Shown here: piece after piece, positions 21,353 through 33,012 of the stretch | How positions within the stretch are numbered: the stretch's first letter is position 1 | How the letters are laid out: each line of letters opens with the position of its first letter | From: Trematomus loennbergii | Lineage: Eukaryota; Chordata; Actinopteri; Perciformes; Nototheniidae | Direction: 5' to 3' | Length of the DNA stretch: 64,000 bases | Assembly: GCA_012861695.1 (NCBI GenBank) | Contig: JAAOOA010000321.1 | Location: 1 to 64,000 of the forward strand | Notes under the pieces: model-generated | Seen by the model: only the letters and a program-made list of their open reading frames with translations | The model's database searches: none | What the model was told of the DNA's origin: nothing | Translations under genes and position numbers: made by a program

Positions 21353-21759
21353 GATAAATTGCGATGTTAACAACCTCATGATAACCTCATATTTTTTAAA
21401 TTTAGGATCATACCTGTGTTTAGTCTAGAAAAAGGTAAATGTGTGCATTTTATTATAAAGTTGTGTATATTTACAGACTGTTGCAAAAACTAAGAAGCTT
21501 ATAAACATCAGGTTTAAAACTAAAAGAGCTTTACAAAAAAGTAACACAATTAAAGATGTTTGGAGTTCATTTTAATCCCAGAGGATTACATTATCCCGTT
21601 TATATTTGTGGGAAGCTGACTGAAATCATTCATGAGGAAAATGTATGGATTTTCATTTTTTACTGCATTGTAAATTCACTTTCAAGAGATGTTTACCACC
21701 TCAGGTCTGGAAAACAAACAATTGCAGGGTTTTTCTTATTCATTAAAAACCTCTTCTAC

Positions 21760-22063
21760 ACCGCACCCCCGATACCGGGGGGGAAACGCGTCATCTGCAG
21801 GAAACAGCGTCTGAGGGCATCTTAATATTCAATAAACTATGAATGTTTTATATCCATGTAACGGGAAGAAACTCAGCTAACTGATCTTTTTTTTTTTTCA
21901 TCTATATTGATTCTGACTTTTCTACATCCAACTCATAGGTTTATCATTACTTTGAGAAAAAAGATTATTAATTTAACCCTTTTAGAAGGGAAGATATGGT
22001 CATTTGTTCTGGGAATGTCATTTTCGAGCCTGAGACCTGAAAAACAGTCTCAGGGCTTAACAG
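21760..22063. mobile_element. Internally deleted piggyBac-like element
   Basis: The first part (CAGCGTCTGAGGGCAT and TATATCCATGTAACGGGAAG) matches the left end region at 30,010-30,125. The last part ends GAGCCTGAGACCTGAAAAAC then GGGCTTAACAG, the inverted form of the end at 59,402. It seems to join both ends of one family with the middle lost. Confidence 0.5.
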
Positions 22064-22271
22064 AGCTGAAAAGACCACAGTCAAAGTGAAGTTATCATGA
22101 ACGCAGAAAGCTCGAGAAATTGTCAAATGCAGTCCCACATTTCAAACAGCAGAGGTTGTGGTGGATGTGGGAAATTGCGAGAACTCTGATATCTCCAGCA
22201 ACATGGGACATTTGGTTCCTGTGAGGACATTTAGTTTACACAACGTAGGGGAGGGGCAAACATACTAAAGC

Positions 22272-22622
22272 TTGCATAGCAGCCTTCTGAACCGTTTCTC
22301 TTGGTGCTCTGTGTGGTTTCTCTTATGTCTCTCTCTCAATCGAAAATTACCTTTGAAGAAAAGGTTTTTCTCTCAGCAGAGTTTTGCTTTGTCACAGCTC
22401 TTTGACGGGGAAAGTGACGAAGAAGAGACAGTGTCTGAGACAGAGGATAATGTTGAGGAGGACTCTGATTATGAGGCTTCCTCCTCTGATGACAATGAGA
22501 CCCCAGTGCAGATGCTCATGTTGTCTCTCAAACACAAGCAGACACTTTCCAAAACATGTAAAGTTATCATGGTTCCGCTCTCTCTTGAACAACAGAGTGC
22601 TTTAGTGCGTCTAATGTCATGA
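22272..22622 (+). pseudogene. Acidic open frame, possibly piggyBac-derived
   Basis: The frame holds LFDGESDEEETVSETEDNVE and DSDYEASSSDDNE after a KKRFFSQQ motif. PGBD-type piggyBac transposases often start with a short basic motif and a similar acidic stretch, so this could be an N-terminal relic. No catalytic domain follows. The similarity is compositional only, and I am not sure of it. Confidence 0.25.
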
Positions 22623-23204
22623 AAATGGTTCAAGGCCTCACAAGATATGCTGTCAGACATGAAGTCAGCATTGGAGCTCTTCATAATACCATCAATGAGA
22701 AGGATATACTTGAGATGATGGATTTAGAGGGGGGGCATAGTGGCACAGTTAGAAGGAGTTGACCCACTTGCAAGCCCACACTTTGTTGCTCATTTTTGCG
22801 GAGTGTAGGAATTAAAAGGAGAGGCAACAGCAAGCCTTTAGACTGCTGACACTGGAAGGGCAATGTTTACTTATTGACCCCAAACACAACACATGTTAGA
22901 AGAAATGGAGGAATGTAACCCTCTTTATTTGTCACCAGACACTTTCTTTACGCTGCTGTGGACAATCTTGCACAGATTCCCAAAGATATTGATATTGAAG
23001 TGACTGTTATTTTGTATATATTGATTGTTGAGTTTTTTATCTAAATGTGTGCATATGTGTAAATGTGTTTGTTGATTGTGTATATAGGATATACTTATTT
23101 TTATACATATTTGTATACATAGCTGTATATTGTATTATTATATTTTTGTATTCGGGATTGTTGGAAACGTCATTTAGATCTCTCTGTCTGTACACACAAA
23201 CTGA
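22623..23204. other. No gene seen
   Basis: Short open pieces without recognisable domains; the sequence becomes TA-rich near 23,040-23,160. Confidence 0.5.
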
Positions 23205-23480
23205 AAGATTGACATTAAAGTTGACTTTGACTTTATTTGTCACACACATGTACATGTACACAGTGACCTTTGACCTCTGCATTCAACCCCTCCTAGCACT
23301 AGGAGCAGTTGGCAGCTGCCTTGCTCAAGGGCACCACAGCAGGGACCAGGAGGTGAACTGGGACATCTCCAAGTACCAGTCCACACTCCCTAATTTGTTC
23401 TGGACTTTAACCGGCCACCCTCTGGTTCCCAAGCCGAGTCCCTACAGACTGAGCTGCTGCTGTCCGTTACTCTCCTTGAT
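23205..23480. repeat. Interspersed repeat end
   Basis: The part GACTTTATTTGTCACACACA followed by CATTCAACCCCTCCTAGCAC and GCAGTTGGCAGC resembles a common fish repeat containing 'tgcatttaacccatcctag' and 'cttgctcaagggcacc'. The exact family is not known to me. Confidence 0.5.
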
Positions 23481-23764
23481 AATATACATGGTTTTTATTA
23501 AACGCCAAAACTAAGAAATAAGATAGATCCTTTAACAACAGCGAAAAGATGTTTCTTTAAAATGTCAATCAGTAAGATTTGATGGTGCTTTATATATTTG
23601 GATAGTCACATAATAGGGATTCTGGATGTATAATGGGGGGGGGGGAGTAATGTTTTATTTAAATAGTTATTTAGGTAGCAACAAATAAACATAAAGCACC
23701 AGAAACACATCTTTGTAAGAATTTTGAATGTGATCATTTTCTTGAGCTTTAAACGGCAGCGCTC

Positions 23765-24285
23765 AAAATGACCCCCAAGGATCAAAGTGTAAAGTAAACT
23801 TGAAGATAACAGGAAGACAAAAGTGAAGTCTTTGTTCTTTAATGTGAAAGTGAAGCGTCTCTGGCTGTCCGTCACTTTGGATCTGAGTTCAGTTTAGTTG
23901 TTTGTTACCCTCTTATTCTCCAAGTCCTCTAAAGGTTTAGTAAATCAAAGCAGCATGTACTCCTCATTGTGGCTCCGCTGTTACTCTGATTCTGGCCCAG
24001 TATAATCATTAACTCTACTCATGAGTTACTTCGTTACTGCTCTTTACTACCATGCAGTGGTGTAATGTAGTGAAGTACATTTACTCAAGTATTGTGCAAT
24101 ATTGTGGTACTTGTACTTTATTGAGTATTTCCATGATATGCTACTTTATATTTCAACTCCACTACAATTTAGAAACCAGTATTGTACTTTTTACTTCACT
24201 ACAATTATTTGACAAAAGTAGGTACTACTGTTTACAAATTCAGATTATTAGCTAAAAGAAAATATGACTAAACAATGATGTATAC
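23765..24285. repeat. Uninterrupted copy of the 5,298-type interspersed repeat
   Basis: It matches 5,298-5,690 joined to 6,510-6,615 and its copy-2 equivalents, so it shows the family without the ~780-bp inner segment. Confidence 0.7.
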
Positions 24286-24451
24286 TTATAGGTTGAGATA
24301 CCCAGTAGAAGTTGCTCCACCTCTAACAGCTGATGAACTCTGGTACGTGCCAGGCGGGCTTTGCTGGTTGTGTTGTGTTTCCCTCCTCCTGCTCTTTTCT
24401 CTTCTCCCCCTTTTTCTCACTGCAGGTAATCAGCTGATCACTTGATGTTGA

Positions 24452-26740
24452 TTGGATCCCCTCACCCTCAGCCGGCCTATCAGCAGCCAGGGCCTGTCAT
24501 TAAATGAGGCAATCCAGGAAGCCTTCGCTCTCCTGCTGAGTAGTTTTCAGAGCGGATTTCGTAAAGGGCGGTCCACAATAGATGCGTTTGTAAGAGTGAG
24601 TAATGATGTGGAAAAAACACTGAAAATGAAAGAGATAAGGGCAATAGTGTACTTTGACATTGAAAAGGCATATGACTGTATGTGGAGGGATGGGTTACTG
24701 ATCAAATTGAGTAGAATGGGTATTGGAGGTGAATGTACAATTGGGTAAGGGCCTTTTTAACAGACAGGACATTTAGAGTAAAGGTTGGAGCAGATATTTC
24801 CAATTATTTTGAAATAGAAAATGGTATTCCCCAAGGGAGTGCAGTCAGTCCACTATTGTTTAACATCATGGTTAATGACATATTTACATGCTTAGACACA
24901 TGCATCCAATCGGCTCTATACGCAGATGATGGGGCTCTTTGGATGAGGGGAAGACATGGCCCATACGTAATGGAGAATATAGGTAGAGCGATTAAAAAAG
25001 TGGAGAGGTGGTCAAATAACTGGGGATTCAAAATGTCAGAAAGCAAGTCATGCTACATGATATTTACAAATAAACGCAAGATTGATGGCCAACAGCTAAC
25101 ACTAAAGGTGACTGAGTTCAAATAGGACTGTGGTTTGATAGCAAATATACATGGAAAATGCATATTAAACAAGTGGAAACAAAATGCAAAAAAGTATTAA
25201 ATCTACTACGAGCTGTAACTGGATGCAACTGGGGCGCAGACAAACAAGCATTAATAGACATGTACAGATCAATTATGAGGTCCCACTATGGTTGTATAAT
25301 GTATGGAGCAGCAGCAAAAACATAACTTTTAAAATTGATAGACTACAATATAAAGCATTGCGGTTGTGTATTGGAGCAATAAAATCACCCCCTATTAATG
25401 CAGTTCTGATAGAAGCAGGAGGACACCTCTGGAGATCAGAAGAGAGAAAACTTGTCATACTGGTCAGGCTACAAGGAAGTGGAGAGGGAAATATCACAAA
25501 CAGAATACTACAGGATTGCTGGGAATATACAAAGTTCCAGGGCGTGGGTTTGGCTGGACGAGGCATATGGAGTGGAGACCATAAAGTTTGCCAAAGCAAG
25601 CCCATTTAGCAGTGTTCCCCCATGGCTTTCCCCAGAAGCTAATATAGATGTGAGTATCATAGAAAGGAAAAAAGAGTGGCAAATAAATGAAGTGGGAATT
25701 AAAACGAGTATGTATCTGAACAAAAAGTATTACAATTACCTCAAAATGTACACAGATGGATCTAAGAAGCAAGAATGTGTGGAGATAGGCATGTACATCC
25801 CAGAATTCAAAATATCAATCGCAAAACGAGTGTCAAATAACCTATCAGTTTATACAGCAGAAATACTCGCAACAATTATTGGGCTACAATGATTTGAAGA
25901 GGTCGGACCTGATAGGGTGGTGATATGCACAGACTCACTATCGCTTTGGAAAGTATACAGTCGACAATAACAGTTAGAGAAGATTTAATCATTGAACTTA
26001 ACCACTGCTTACTGAGACTTCAGAGGAGGGAATAGATGTGCAGTTATGCTGGGTGCCTGCACATGAGGGGGTTCAAGGAATGAGCATGCTGATAAGTTAG
26101 CAAAAGAGGCGTTACAAAAGGAAATAGCAATACCAGTTTCACTTGGAAAAGGAGAAGGAAAAGCAATAATTAAGAAGAAGGGTATGGAAATATGACAGAA
26201 AAGGTGGGAGGAAGATCAGAAAGGGAGGAGATACCACAAGTTACAAAAATCAGTCATAATAAAGATCTATATACAAAAAGGAACAGGCGGGAAGATCATC
26301 ACCACTAGACTCAGACTGGATCATACAGGATTAAACGGCACAATGTTTTTAAAGGGAAAAAGCGAAGTTGAAGAATGCAGGGGGTGTGGGGTGAAAGAAA
26401 ATGTGGAACACATCATATTACACTGCAACATGTACAAAACAGAGAGGGAAAAACTAAGAGACAGGGTCAGAGAGGCAGGAAGGGAGTGGAGCCTGATGGG
26501 GATACTGGGAACAGAAGGTGAGGGGGTAAGAGCTACCAGGAAGGCCATTCTTAAGTATTTGAGGGAAACAGGATTGATTGGAAGAATTTAAAACAACGTA
26601 AACAACACAATGGTATAATTCCACAAGTGGTAATAGGATGATATGGTGATACACACTCTTGTACAGTAGGTGGCGTATGCACCTTAAAGTTGTTTGCAAT
26701 CTGCCATAAACCGAGAGAAGAAGAAGAAGAAGAAGAAGAA
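24452..26740 (+). mobile_element. Decayed I-clade (Nimb-like) LINE: reverse transcriptase, RNase H, 3' tail
   Basis: The reverse transcriptase is seen in pieces: FQSGFRKGRSTIDAF and VYFDIEKAYDCMW (24,540-24,690), then GIPQGSAVSPLLFN and the catalytic ALYADDGAL (24,820-24,935). RNase H follows with MYTDGSKK and YTAEILA (25,748-25,875), then a broken TDSLSLW. A zinc-knuckle-like CRGCGVKENVEHIILHC is at 26,375-26,425. An RNase H after the RT is typical of I/R1-group LINEs. The 3' end carries ACAGTAGGTGGCG and a GAA repeat (26,713-26,740). At least five frame breaks and no endonuclease domain show a dead, 5'-truncated copy. Its tail ends 276 bp before the ZNF start codon. Confidence 0.78.
26713..26740. 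repeat. GAA-type LINE tail repeat
   Basis: About nine AGA/GAA units forming the end of the I-clade LINE. Confidence 0.85.
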
Positions 26741-27015
26741 CCTGGATCGAGGTGGCGTCTCGTCGCTACGGTTATCTCTCTCTGTGTTCCTGAGAAAGTG
26801 TGTGTGAGCTCCAGCACTACTGATCCATCATCTGTGCTTGGATAAACCTCTGAATGGACTGTGTGCTCTTTTTTCTGGAGCGTTTACCTCGGACTATAGG
26901 TGATAGCTTAGCATGCTAGCTGGAAACACGTCAGCAACACTAGTCAGATTGAGCGTTTGATGGAGAGAGAAACGGTGTGTTTAACGGAGTTTGCAGGAAA
27001 AGTGATCTAGTAAAC
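26741..27015 (+). promoter_or_regulatory. Likely 5' UTR/promoter of the ZNF gene
   Basis: GC-richer DNA between the LINE tail and the ZNF start codon. The last 45 bases (AACGGAGTTTGCAGGAAAAG then GTAAAC before ATGAG) resemble the leader common to fish ZNF genes, as recalled. No TATA box is obvious. Confidence 0.45.
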
Positions 27016-27208
27016 ATGAGTAAAGTCCAAATGCTGCTGTCGTTGAAGAAGCAGCGACTCACTGCTGCTGCTGAAGATATATTTACTCTGTTTGAAAAAA
27101 CGATAGAAGAGCTCGAGGAGGAGCTGTCTCTTTCCAAAGAGGAGAACAAGAGACTCCAGAAACTACTGGACGCTGTTTTACAGCCTCAGCTTCGGATACA
27201 CAGAGCAG
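27016..27208 (+). CDS. C2H2 zinc-finger protein, exon 1 (joins exon 2 at 37,064)
   Basis: The exon encodes MSKVQMLLSLKKQRLTAAAE and then FTLFEKTIEELEEELSLSKE and LQKLLDAVLQPQLRIHRA. This helical, leucine-rich N-terminus is the one carried by many fish C2H2 genes of the 'DVQ..VVKEE' type. It ends GCAG|GTATGT in phase 1. The exon-2 acceptor at 37,063 gives AT GTC CAG, so the joint codon is GAT and the protein runs [10 protein letters not shown] without a break. The ATG at 27,016 is chosen because it follows TAAAC and starts the conserved MSKVQ. The intron of about 9.9 kb contains a hAT element, MITEs, a DIRS element and a Tc1 end. Confidence 0.85.
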
Positions 27209-27526
27209 GTATGTTCCCTTTACCCTTAATTAACACTTTACACTCTTCAGTAGCACTTTATTATCACATTAATAACACTTTAGACCAGGGGTCACCAACC
27301 TTTTTAGGATGAGGGCTACTTTAACAAAATAAAACAAGTCGGGGGCTACTTTTAATTTTTTTGTTTTTTTGCAGTGTATATATTTAGCACATTTTAACAT
27401 TATTAATGCTTACCTTTAACCTTTGTGTGCTGTTTGGGTCTCTGGGACCCGTTTTCACTGATTACTAAAATAACATATATTCAATTGAATGATCTTAACC
27501 TGCTTTATTTGGGGGTGGACCTCACC

Positions 27527-27604
27527 TCCTCTAGGGGGGTCCACACCTCTCTAGGGGGGACCTCACCTCCTCTAGGGGGGACCTCACCTCCTCTAGGGGG
27601 GTCC
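27527..27604. repeat. ~23-bp minisatellite
   Basis: Units like CTCACCTCCTCTAGGGGGGA repeat about 3.5 times, with one variant unit. Confidence 0.8.
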
Positions 27605-27946
27605 GGGGGAATGCACGCCCGGGAAGATTTTTTTTTAAATGTTGAAGTGAAATGCATCAATCTGGTGCACTTTGAGCACAAAATGAATTGATGGATACAG
27701 CTCTCAACACTCATATGAAAGGGAGCTGTATACTTTTCAATGATCCAAACATCTTTAGAATATGATCACAACCAATAACAAATAATTTAAACTGGTTTAT
27801 TCTTATCTTATGTTACCTAGTTAGCATTCTTTCTTTCTATTTATGCATATTTTACGTATCACTCCCCTTTTAAACAGTTTTTTTTACTGTCCTATACACA
27901 TTGAAATGATTTTTTACTTTATCTATATTAAATAGATAAAGGTATG

Positions 27947-27947
<1 letters not shown>

Positions 27948-27977
<30 letters not shown>

Positions 27978-27984
27978 CCTCCCT
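27948..27984. repeat. CT microsatellite
   Basis: About 14 CT units passing into CCCT units. Confidence 0.9.
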
Positions 27985-28665
27985 CTCGCTCTGTCTCGCT
28001 CTCTCTCGCGCTCACAGAGGCTGTGTGCTCTTCCGTGGCGATGACGGCTTGCGTTAAAACATAATAATAAACATATTTGTAAAGTGGGGGGACATAAACG
28101 GGATTTCGAAAAGTGGCGGGGACATGTCCCCCTGTCCCCAGTGGAAATTACGACTCTGCCCCTCATATGCTGTATTGGCTGGCACGACTCGGCTGTTCAA
28201 TGGGGCTGATGTGTTGTGTAGATTCTGCCAGAAGGAAAATCACGGTCACACTCCTTATGAAGTGGTGCTGCTCCACATTTCTTTTCTTCCCGACTGCAAC
28301 GCTGGTCCCACAAATCAAGCAAGAATGTGATTGGTCGATATTCATTGTGGGGGTGGGGGAGGAGGGGTGTTAGATAGATATAGAGTTGTAGTAAGTAGAT
28401 AGAGTTCGCTATGATTGGGGTTTCGTTTATGCATAGGGTAGATTCTTTTAATTACATTTCCTTTTTTGTTTTGTGTATTTTTTACATTTTGGATTTGCTT
28501 GGCGAGCTATTTTTAGAACATGCCCGCCGGGCACCGTGTTGGCTACCCCCTGCTTTAGACCCTTTATCAGCACTTGCTGCAGGTAGTAGATCCTGAAGTA
28601 AAAGTACAAACACCCCTCTGTGAAAATACTCCATTACAAGTTAAAGTACTGCATTCATATCTTAT

Positions 28666-29645
28666 TTAAAGTGGACCTATCATGCTATATTTAAATGATA
28701 TATTGTAGGGCCATACCTATATAAGGTATATTTATACGTTTCTGTTTTCAAAATACCAAACAGATCATGCATTTTAGCCATGCCTCATTTCGCTCTATGT
28801 GCTGTTTGCTGTCTACGGGTCTGATTCTGCTGACCACGCCCCCCTGCCAGGAGAGGGTAGCCGTGCTCTGATCAGCTGCTGGGTTGTCAGAAGAGGGGGA
28901 GAAAAAGAGATCTCCGTCCTCCGTGTTTTATTATACAGAGTCGTTATTCATTTGTTTTCAAGCTCAATAAATAACAAAGAAGACCTTTGACCGGCACTTT
29001 TCTAATTTTGTCCGAAGATTTCAACTTTAACGGACATCTTGACCGGCGAAAGAAACTGAAACTGAAACTCTGCCGCACGGTCCCCTCGTTCCTTGGAAGA
29101 GGCGGAGAGGTGGGTGTTTGTCATCTGCTGGTGGACTAACCGGAGAGAATTACAGTGCTTGCCTCGACGGGGAGGGATTGCATTGAATTAAAGCAGCGGG
29201 AGCAAACGCTTGCCTCGGGGAGGGAGAAAGAAAGCCACAGCGGAGAATAAACAGAAGGGTAACCATGGTAACTATGGGCGGGAAGTCTTCTTCGCTGCTT
29301 TTGTGGCAGACTACAGCGCCACTTACAGGCCTGGCATATGTACTACAGCGTCTCCAGCGCTTTCGAGCGGCAATGGCCGGCCGTGGCCCAACCCCACATT
29401 CCCCTGATAGGTGGAGAGTTGGCCCAATAGCCGTAGCGCCACTTCTGTGACGACATAGAAGTGTTCAAATCTGGATCAGTCTGTATCAGATCCGTTGCAG
29501 CCCCTTTTTTTAGAGATTTGGGTATGGAGGAAAATAGAGAGGGTTGTGTTTTCTGACACTTGGTGAGTTCCCTGGAACACCGGGGACACATATTCATGTA
29601 TAAAAGACGTACAAAAGTGCATTTTGCATGATAGGTCCCCTTTAA
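28666..29645. mobile_element. TTAA-type (Kolobok/T2-like) MITE
   Basis: The left end TTAAAGTGGACCTATCATGC and the right end, inverted, TTAAAGGGGACCTATCATGC are nearly identical and bounded by TTAA. The ends share TTAAAG and CATG positions with the composite at 7,399. No open frame with a known domain is seen. Its two sides lie inside an older 'tactttaagtaaaagtac'-type repeat. Confidence 0.7.
29047..29069 (+). promoter_or_regulatory. ISRE-like motif inside the MITE
   Basis: GAAACTGAAACT, with a further GAAACT-spaced copy, fits the interferon-stimulated response element consensus GAAANNGAAACT. It occurs once in a mobile element, so it may be chance or a transposon-borne enhancer; there is no evidence of use. 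Confidence 0.35.
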
Positions 29646-30000
29646 GTAAAAGTATGTAAGTATTATTAGACACATGTACTTTATTATAATAATTCAAATG
29701 TATACGGAAGAGCAAACCTACCAAAATAAATATATTTATAAAAATACATACATTGAATAATATGCCATTTAATTTACTGATTTAAATATTACCCATACAT
29801 GTAGGCACTAGTTGGTTAAATGTGACATACATTGATACTTTAGTTTTAATGTGCTTCTTTATTCACCTTTTCTTTTTAAATGTGTAATAGCAAATACAAA
29901 CAAACACTTTGGATTAATTCAAATTGCGCGAGAATAATTCATTCATACATCTAAAATGTTACTTGATAAAGAATAGGGGAACTAGTACAAAGGTCATTAA
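29646..30000. other. No gene seen
   Basis: AT-rich DNA with the remaining part of the older repeat. It ends in TTAA at 29,997-30,000 before the piggyBac-like element. Confidence 0.5.
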
Positions 30001-30533
30001 CCTGTTAAGCCCGAGAGACCCCGGTACCGGGCACTGCCGCAACATCTTGCAGGAAACAGTGTCTGAGGGCATGTTCATTTAATAAACTATGAATGTTTTA
30101 TATCCATGTAACGGGAAGAAACTCATCTAACTGATCATTTTTATTATTTTTTCAAAAGAAAACCCACAATGCTAACGCTACGAGCGAAAAATGCTAACAG
30201 ATTACTGCACTGAAAATCACTCACAAAACCTTATTATTTATCTCTTCTCCACATCCATGACATCGATTCACATCGTGAGGTGACACAGAATCGATGGGTA
30301 CCCTCATTATCACTGAATTATACGAATTTGCGACGTTATAAACAAAAAGACATCAAAACAGGTGACGCTAGGTAGCTCAAAATGCTAAAATGTTTACCTT
30401 GGCTCTGTAGTCTCTCCAAAGTGGTCTTCAATGGCATTAAACGATAAAAACACTGCTGAAGTTAATCCATAGGTTAATCCAATGTGTCTGTGTCCCTTTG
30501 AAATGATTTCTGATAATCCATAAGCAATAAAAC
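30001..30533. mobile_element. piggyBac-like element, left part, interrupted by DIRS
   Basis: The end CCTGTTAAGCCCGAGAGACC directly follows TTAA. The sequence continues until the DIRS boundary and resumes at 35,946. Elements with the same end are at 59,402 and (inverted) 22,063. The right end has been lost next to the Tc1 remnant at 36,165. No transposase is recognisable. Confidence 0.5.
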
Positions 30534-30703
30534 GCTAGTTACGTATGTAACTACGGTTCTATGAATACTGGATGATGCTTTAGCACTGGATATCTTCTGT
30601 CTCGCGCATGCGTAGGTCGAATATTTATATCAACAAAGTCACGTGTGACCTCGTATGACCCCGGAAGGTATAAATTCCGGTGCTGTCAATGAGCTCAGTC
30701 CTA
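30534..30703. repeat. DIRS left (3') terminal inverted repeat
   Basis: The outer 40 bases start GCTAGTTACGTATGTAACTA. The rest (TCTCGCGCATGCGTAGGTCG and GTCACGTGTGACCTCGTATG) is the inverted partner of the right end. Confidence 0.85.
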
Positions 30704-30755
30704 TGGAATCTTCTCGCGGAAACACGAAATTCCGAGTGACCAAGAACTCTGGCGG

Positions 30756-30850
30756 TCATCCAGTATTCATAGAACCGTAGTTACATACGTAACTATCGTT
30801 CTATTTCATACTTACTGACCGCCAGAGGCGGTGCTTTAGCACTGGATGAC
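30756..30850. repeat. DIRS internal complementary region
   Basis: Its left half (CATCCAGTATTCATAGAACC and on) is the reverse complement of the element's left end. Its right half (GTTCTATTTCATACTTACTG and on) is the reverse complement of the right end. Together they equal the complement of the two ends joined head to tail, as expected for the circle-forming template of DIRS replication. Confidence 0.85.
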
Positions 30851-30888
30851 CTATACCAACAGAGTCACGAGGAAGTCTGAATACTCAC

Positions 30889-31950
30889 CTATAAGGATGG
30901 CCTAGACGGACTCTGCAGGAGGACCACACCCAGCGGGTGAGGGGCGGCAACATTCACCCTGTAGTATCTGGCGAATGTGCTCGGAGATGCCCATGTGGCC
31001 ACAGCACATATGTCCTCCAGAGGCACACCTCTCCATGTCGCCCATGATGTGGAGACACTCCTGGTAGAGTGGCACTTTACTCTAGGTGGCAAGGGACGGT
31101 CATTCGCCTTGTATGCCTGGGCAATGACGTCACAATCCAGTGGGACAAGCGCTGTTTTGAGAGCGCACAGCCCTTCTAGGACCACCGTAACCCAAAAAGA
31201 GCTGCTCAGACTGACGCATGCCAGCGGTAGTCTGGACATAAGCTCTAAGGGCCCGCACCGGGCATAGGAGTCTGACCTCTCTTCCCCTCTCCTGATGGGG
31301 GGTCAAACCGTGCCAGCTGGATAGGCCGATTAAAATGAGAGCGTGCCAGCACCTTAGGGAGGAACGCTGTGTTCGGCCTAAGGTGACACCTGAGCCATCT
31401 GAGTTCCACCTCAGACACGAGCTGTTCACGGACAAGGCCTGAAGCTCGCTTACACGCTTTGCTGAGGTGATGGCAAGAGGGAAAGCAGTCTTAGCTGAGA
31501 GCCACTTCAGTTCTGCCTGTAACAAAGGTTCAACAGGAGGCGAGCATAGGGCATCCAGCACCAAGGGCAGGTCCCATGTAGGGGCCCTTGGGATATTCGG
31601 GGGGCGAAGCCTCAGAGCTCCCCTTTAAAAAGAGGGATACCAGCCTATGGCTCCCCACTGTGCTGTTGTCAGCCCTTGCGTGTTGAGCTGATATAGCAGC
31701 CACATACACCCTGACGGTAGCGGGACCCGGCCATCGTCCAGGAGGGACTGAAGGAACTCAAGGGTCGTAGGTACCGAGCAATATGCTGGGTCCTCATTTC
31801 GCCCTTGGCACCAGTCAAAAAACAGTTTCCACCTGTTTTCGTACTGCCTACGAGTAGATGGTGCCCTAGCATTTGAGAATAGTCTTCCTGACAGACTCTA
31901 TGCAGTCGCTCAGCAGTGGGTCGGCCCAGTGGCCAGACCCACAGCTGGAG
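30889..31950 (-). pseudogene. DIRS tyrosine recombinase, broken
   Basis: The recombinase would integrate the circular DNA copy. Reading the minus strand, the N-terminal part lies in 31,669-31,950 (VWPLGRPTAERLHRVCQEDY and following). The core is in 31,130-31,564, including TSAKRVSELQALSV with the first catalytic arginine. The C-terminal part, 30,889-31,239, has the HSTR box (H-x-x-R), VATWASPSTFARYYRVNV with W and the candidate nucleophilic tyrosine. The catalytic residues can be recognised but lie in at least three frames, so no enzyme can be made. Confidence 0.75.
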
Positions 31951-32378
31951 GTGGCAGGGGTCGGGGTGCCACATCGACCCTCCAACTGAGACAAGAGGTC
32001 CTTCCTGTTGGGGAGACGCCAAGGCGTCCCACAGCAGAGTCTGTGCAGCAGATGACAGGCCCGCACCTAGCTGGATTAAACAAGGAAGTTTAACGGACAG
32101 CCTAGCCAGGCAGCTGCTGCTAGAATGAAGCAGCGCGTCTATCAGGAGCGGGGGCGAGAACACCGCCCTCACTGGTTGAGTTAATAACGAATGCCAGATG
32201 CAGCGTAGGCGGGAGCGGGGTGCGACAACACAGCCTTCCCAGCTACCTGCTGAACGGAAAGAGTAGAGCAACGCTCCTACTAGCCGAACACAAAAGGGAT
32301 GTAACTACACCCATGTTACCAGCAGAGGGAGCGGGAGCGAGAGCACTGCCTTCACCTAGCTGGAAAAAACAAGAAGTT

Positions 32379-33012
32379 TTAGCAGGACGGCTTATCCAGT
32401 CGGCTGCTGCTAGAATAAAGCATCACGTCTACCAGGAGTGGGGGCGAGAACACTGTTTTCGCTGGTTGAGTGACTGTGTCCAGAGCCACCCCAATGAAGG
32501 TTAGGCTCTGAGAGGGGTTCCGACAACTCCTCTCCATGTTCACCTGAGGCCTAGCCGGGCGACATGAGAGAGAAGGAGAGCCGTGTCCTGGATCGTCTGT
32601 AACCGGGATGGTGCACAGATTAACCAGTCGTCCAAGAGAGGGAGAGTCCAAATGGGAGCACCCTGAACTGGAAATGACGACCTCTGAAGGCAAAGCGAAG
32701 AAACTGCCTGTGATGAGGCACAATAGGCACATGACAATAAGCGTCCTTCAAGTCGATGGACGTGAACCATTCCCCCTGGCCACGGTACGAAGAACGTCCG
32801 CTGTGCTCAGCACATGGAAAGGTAAAATCCTTAGGAACTTGTTGAGTCCCCAGATCGAGGATTGGGCGAAGTCCACCGCCTTTCTTCCTTACCAGGAAGT
32901 AGGTCGTGAAAGCCCAGGCTGTGAGATGGGGTCCACAGGCTCGATTGCACCCTTGGCAAGGAGGACTGACAGCTCCTGGTTTAGGGCGATTTATTTTGCT
33001 TATGGTGGTCAT
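32379..33012 (-). pseudogene. DIRS reverse transcriptase, broken
   Basis: RT motifs are clear on the minus strand: YFLVRKKGGGLRPILDLG, then WFTSIDLKDAYCHVPI with the first catalytic aspartate, and FLRFAFRGRHFQFRVLPFGL. In the normal family a stretch of roughly 30 residues then leads to a YLDDW box. Here FGLSL runs almost directly into LDDWLICAPS, so that stretch appears deleted. The following RNase H region is shifted into other frames (32,271 downward). Confidence 0.75.

Larger units (their letters stand above)
27286..28552. mobile_element. Non-autonomous hAT element in ZNF intron
   Basis: The left end CAGGGGTCACCAACC and the right end GTTGGCTACCCCCTG are bounded by an exact 8-bp duplication CTTTAGAC (27,278-27,285 and 28,553-28,560). 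The inside holds a 23-bp minisatellite, a CT repeat and what seems to be the end of another hAT (near 28,095-28,165), but no transposase. Confidence 0.8.

Noticed and set aside
23047..23514. 155-codon plus-strand frame
   Set aside because: Spans TA-rich DNA and an interspersed repeat; hydrophobic low-complexity translation, no domain.
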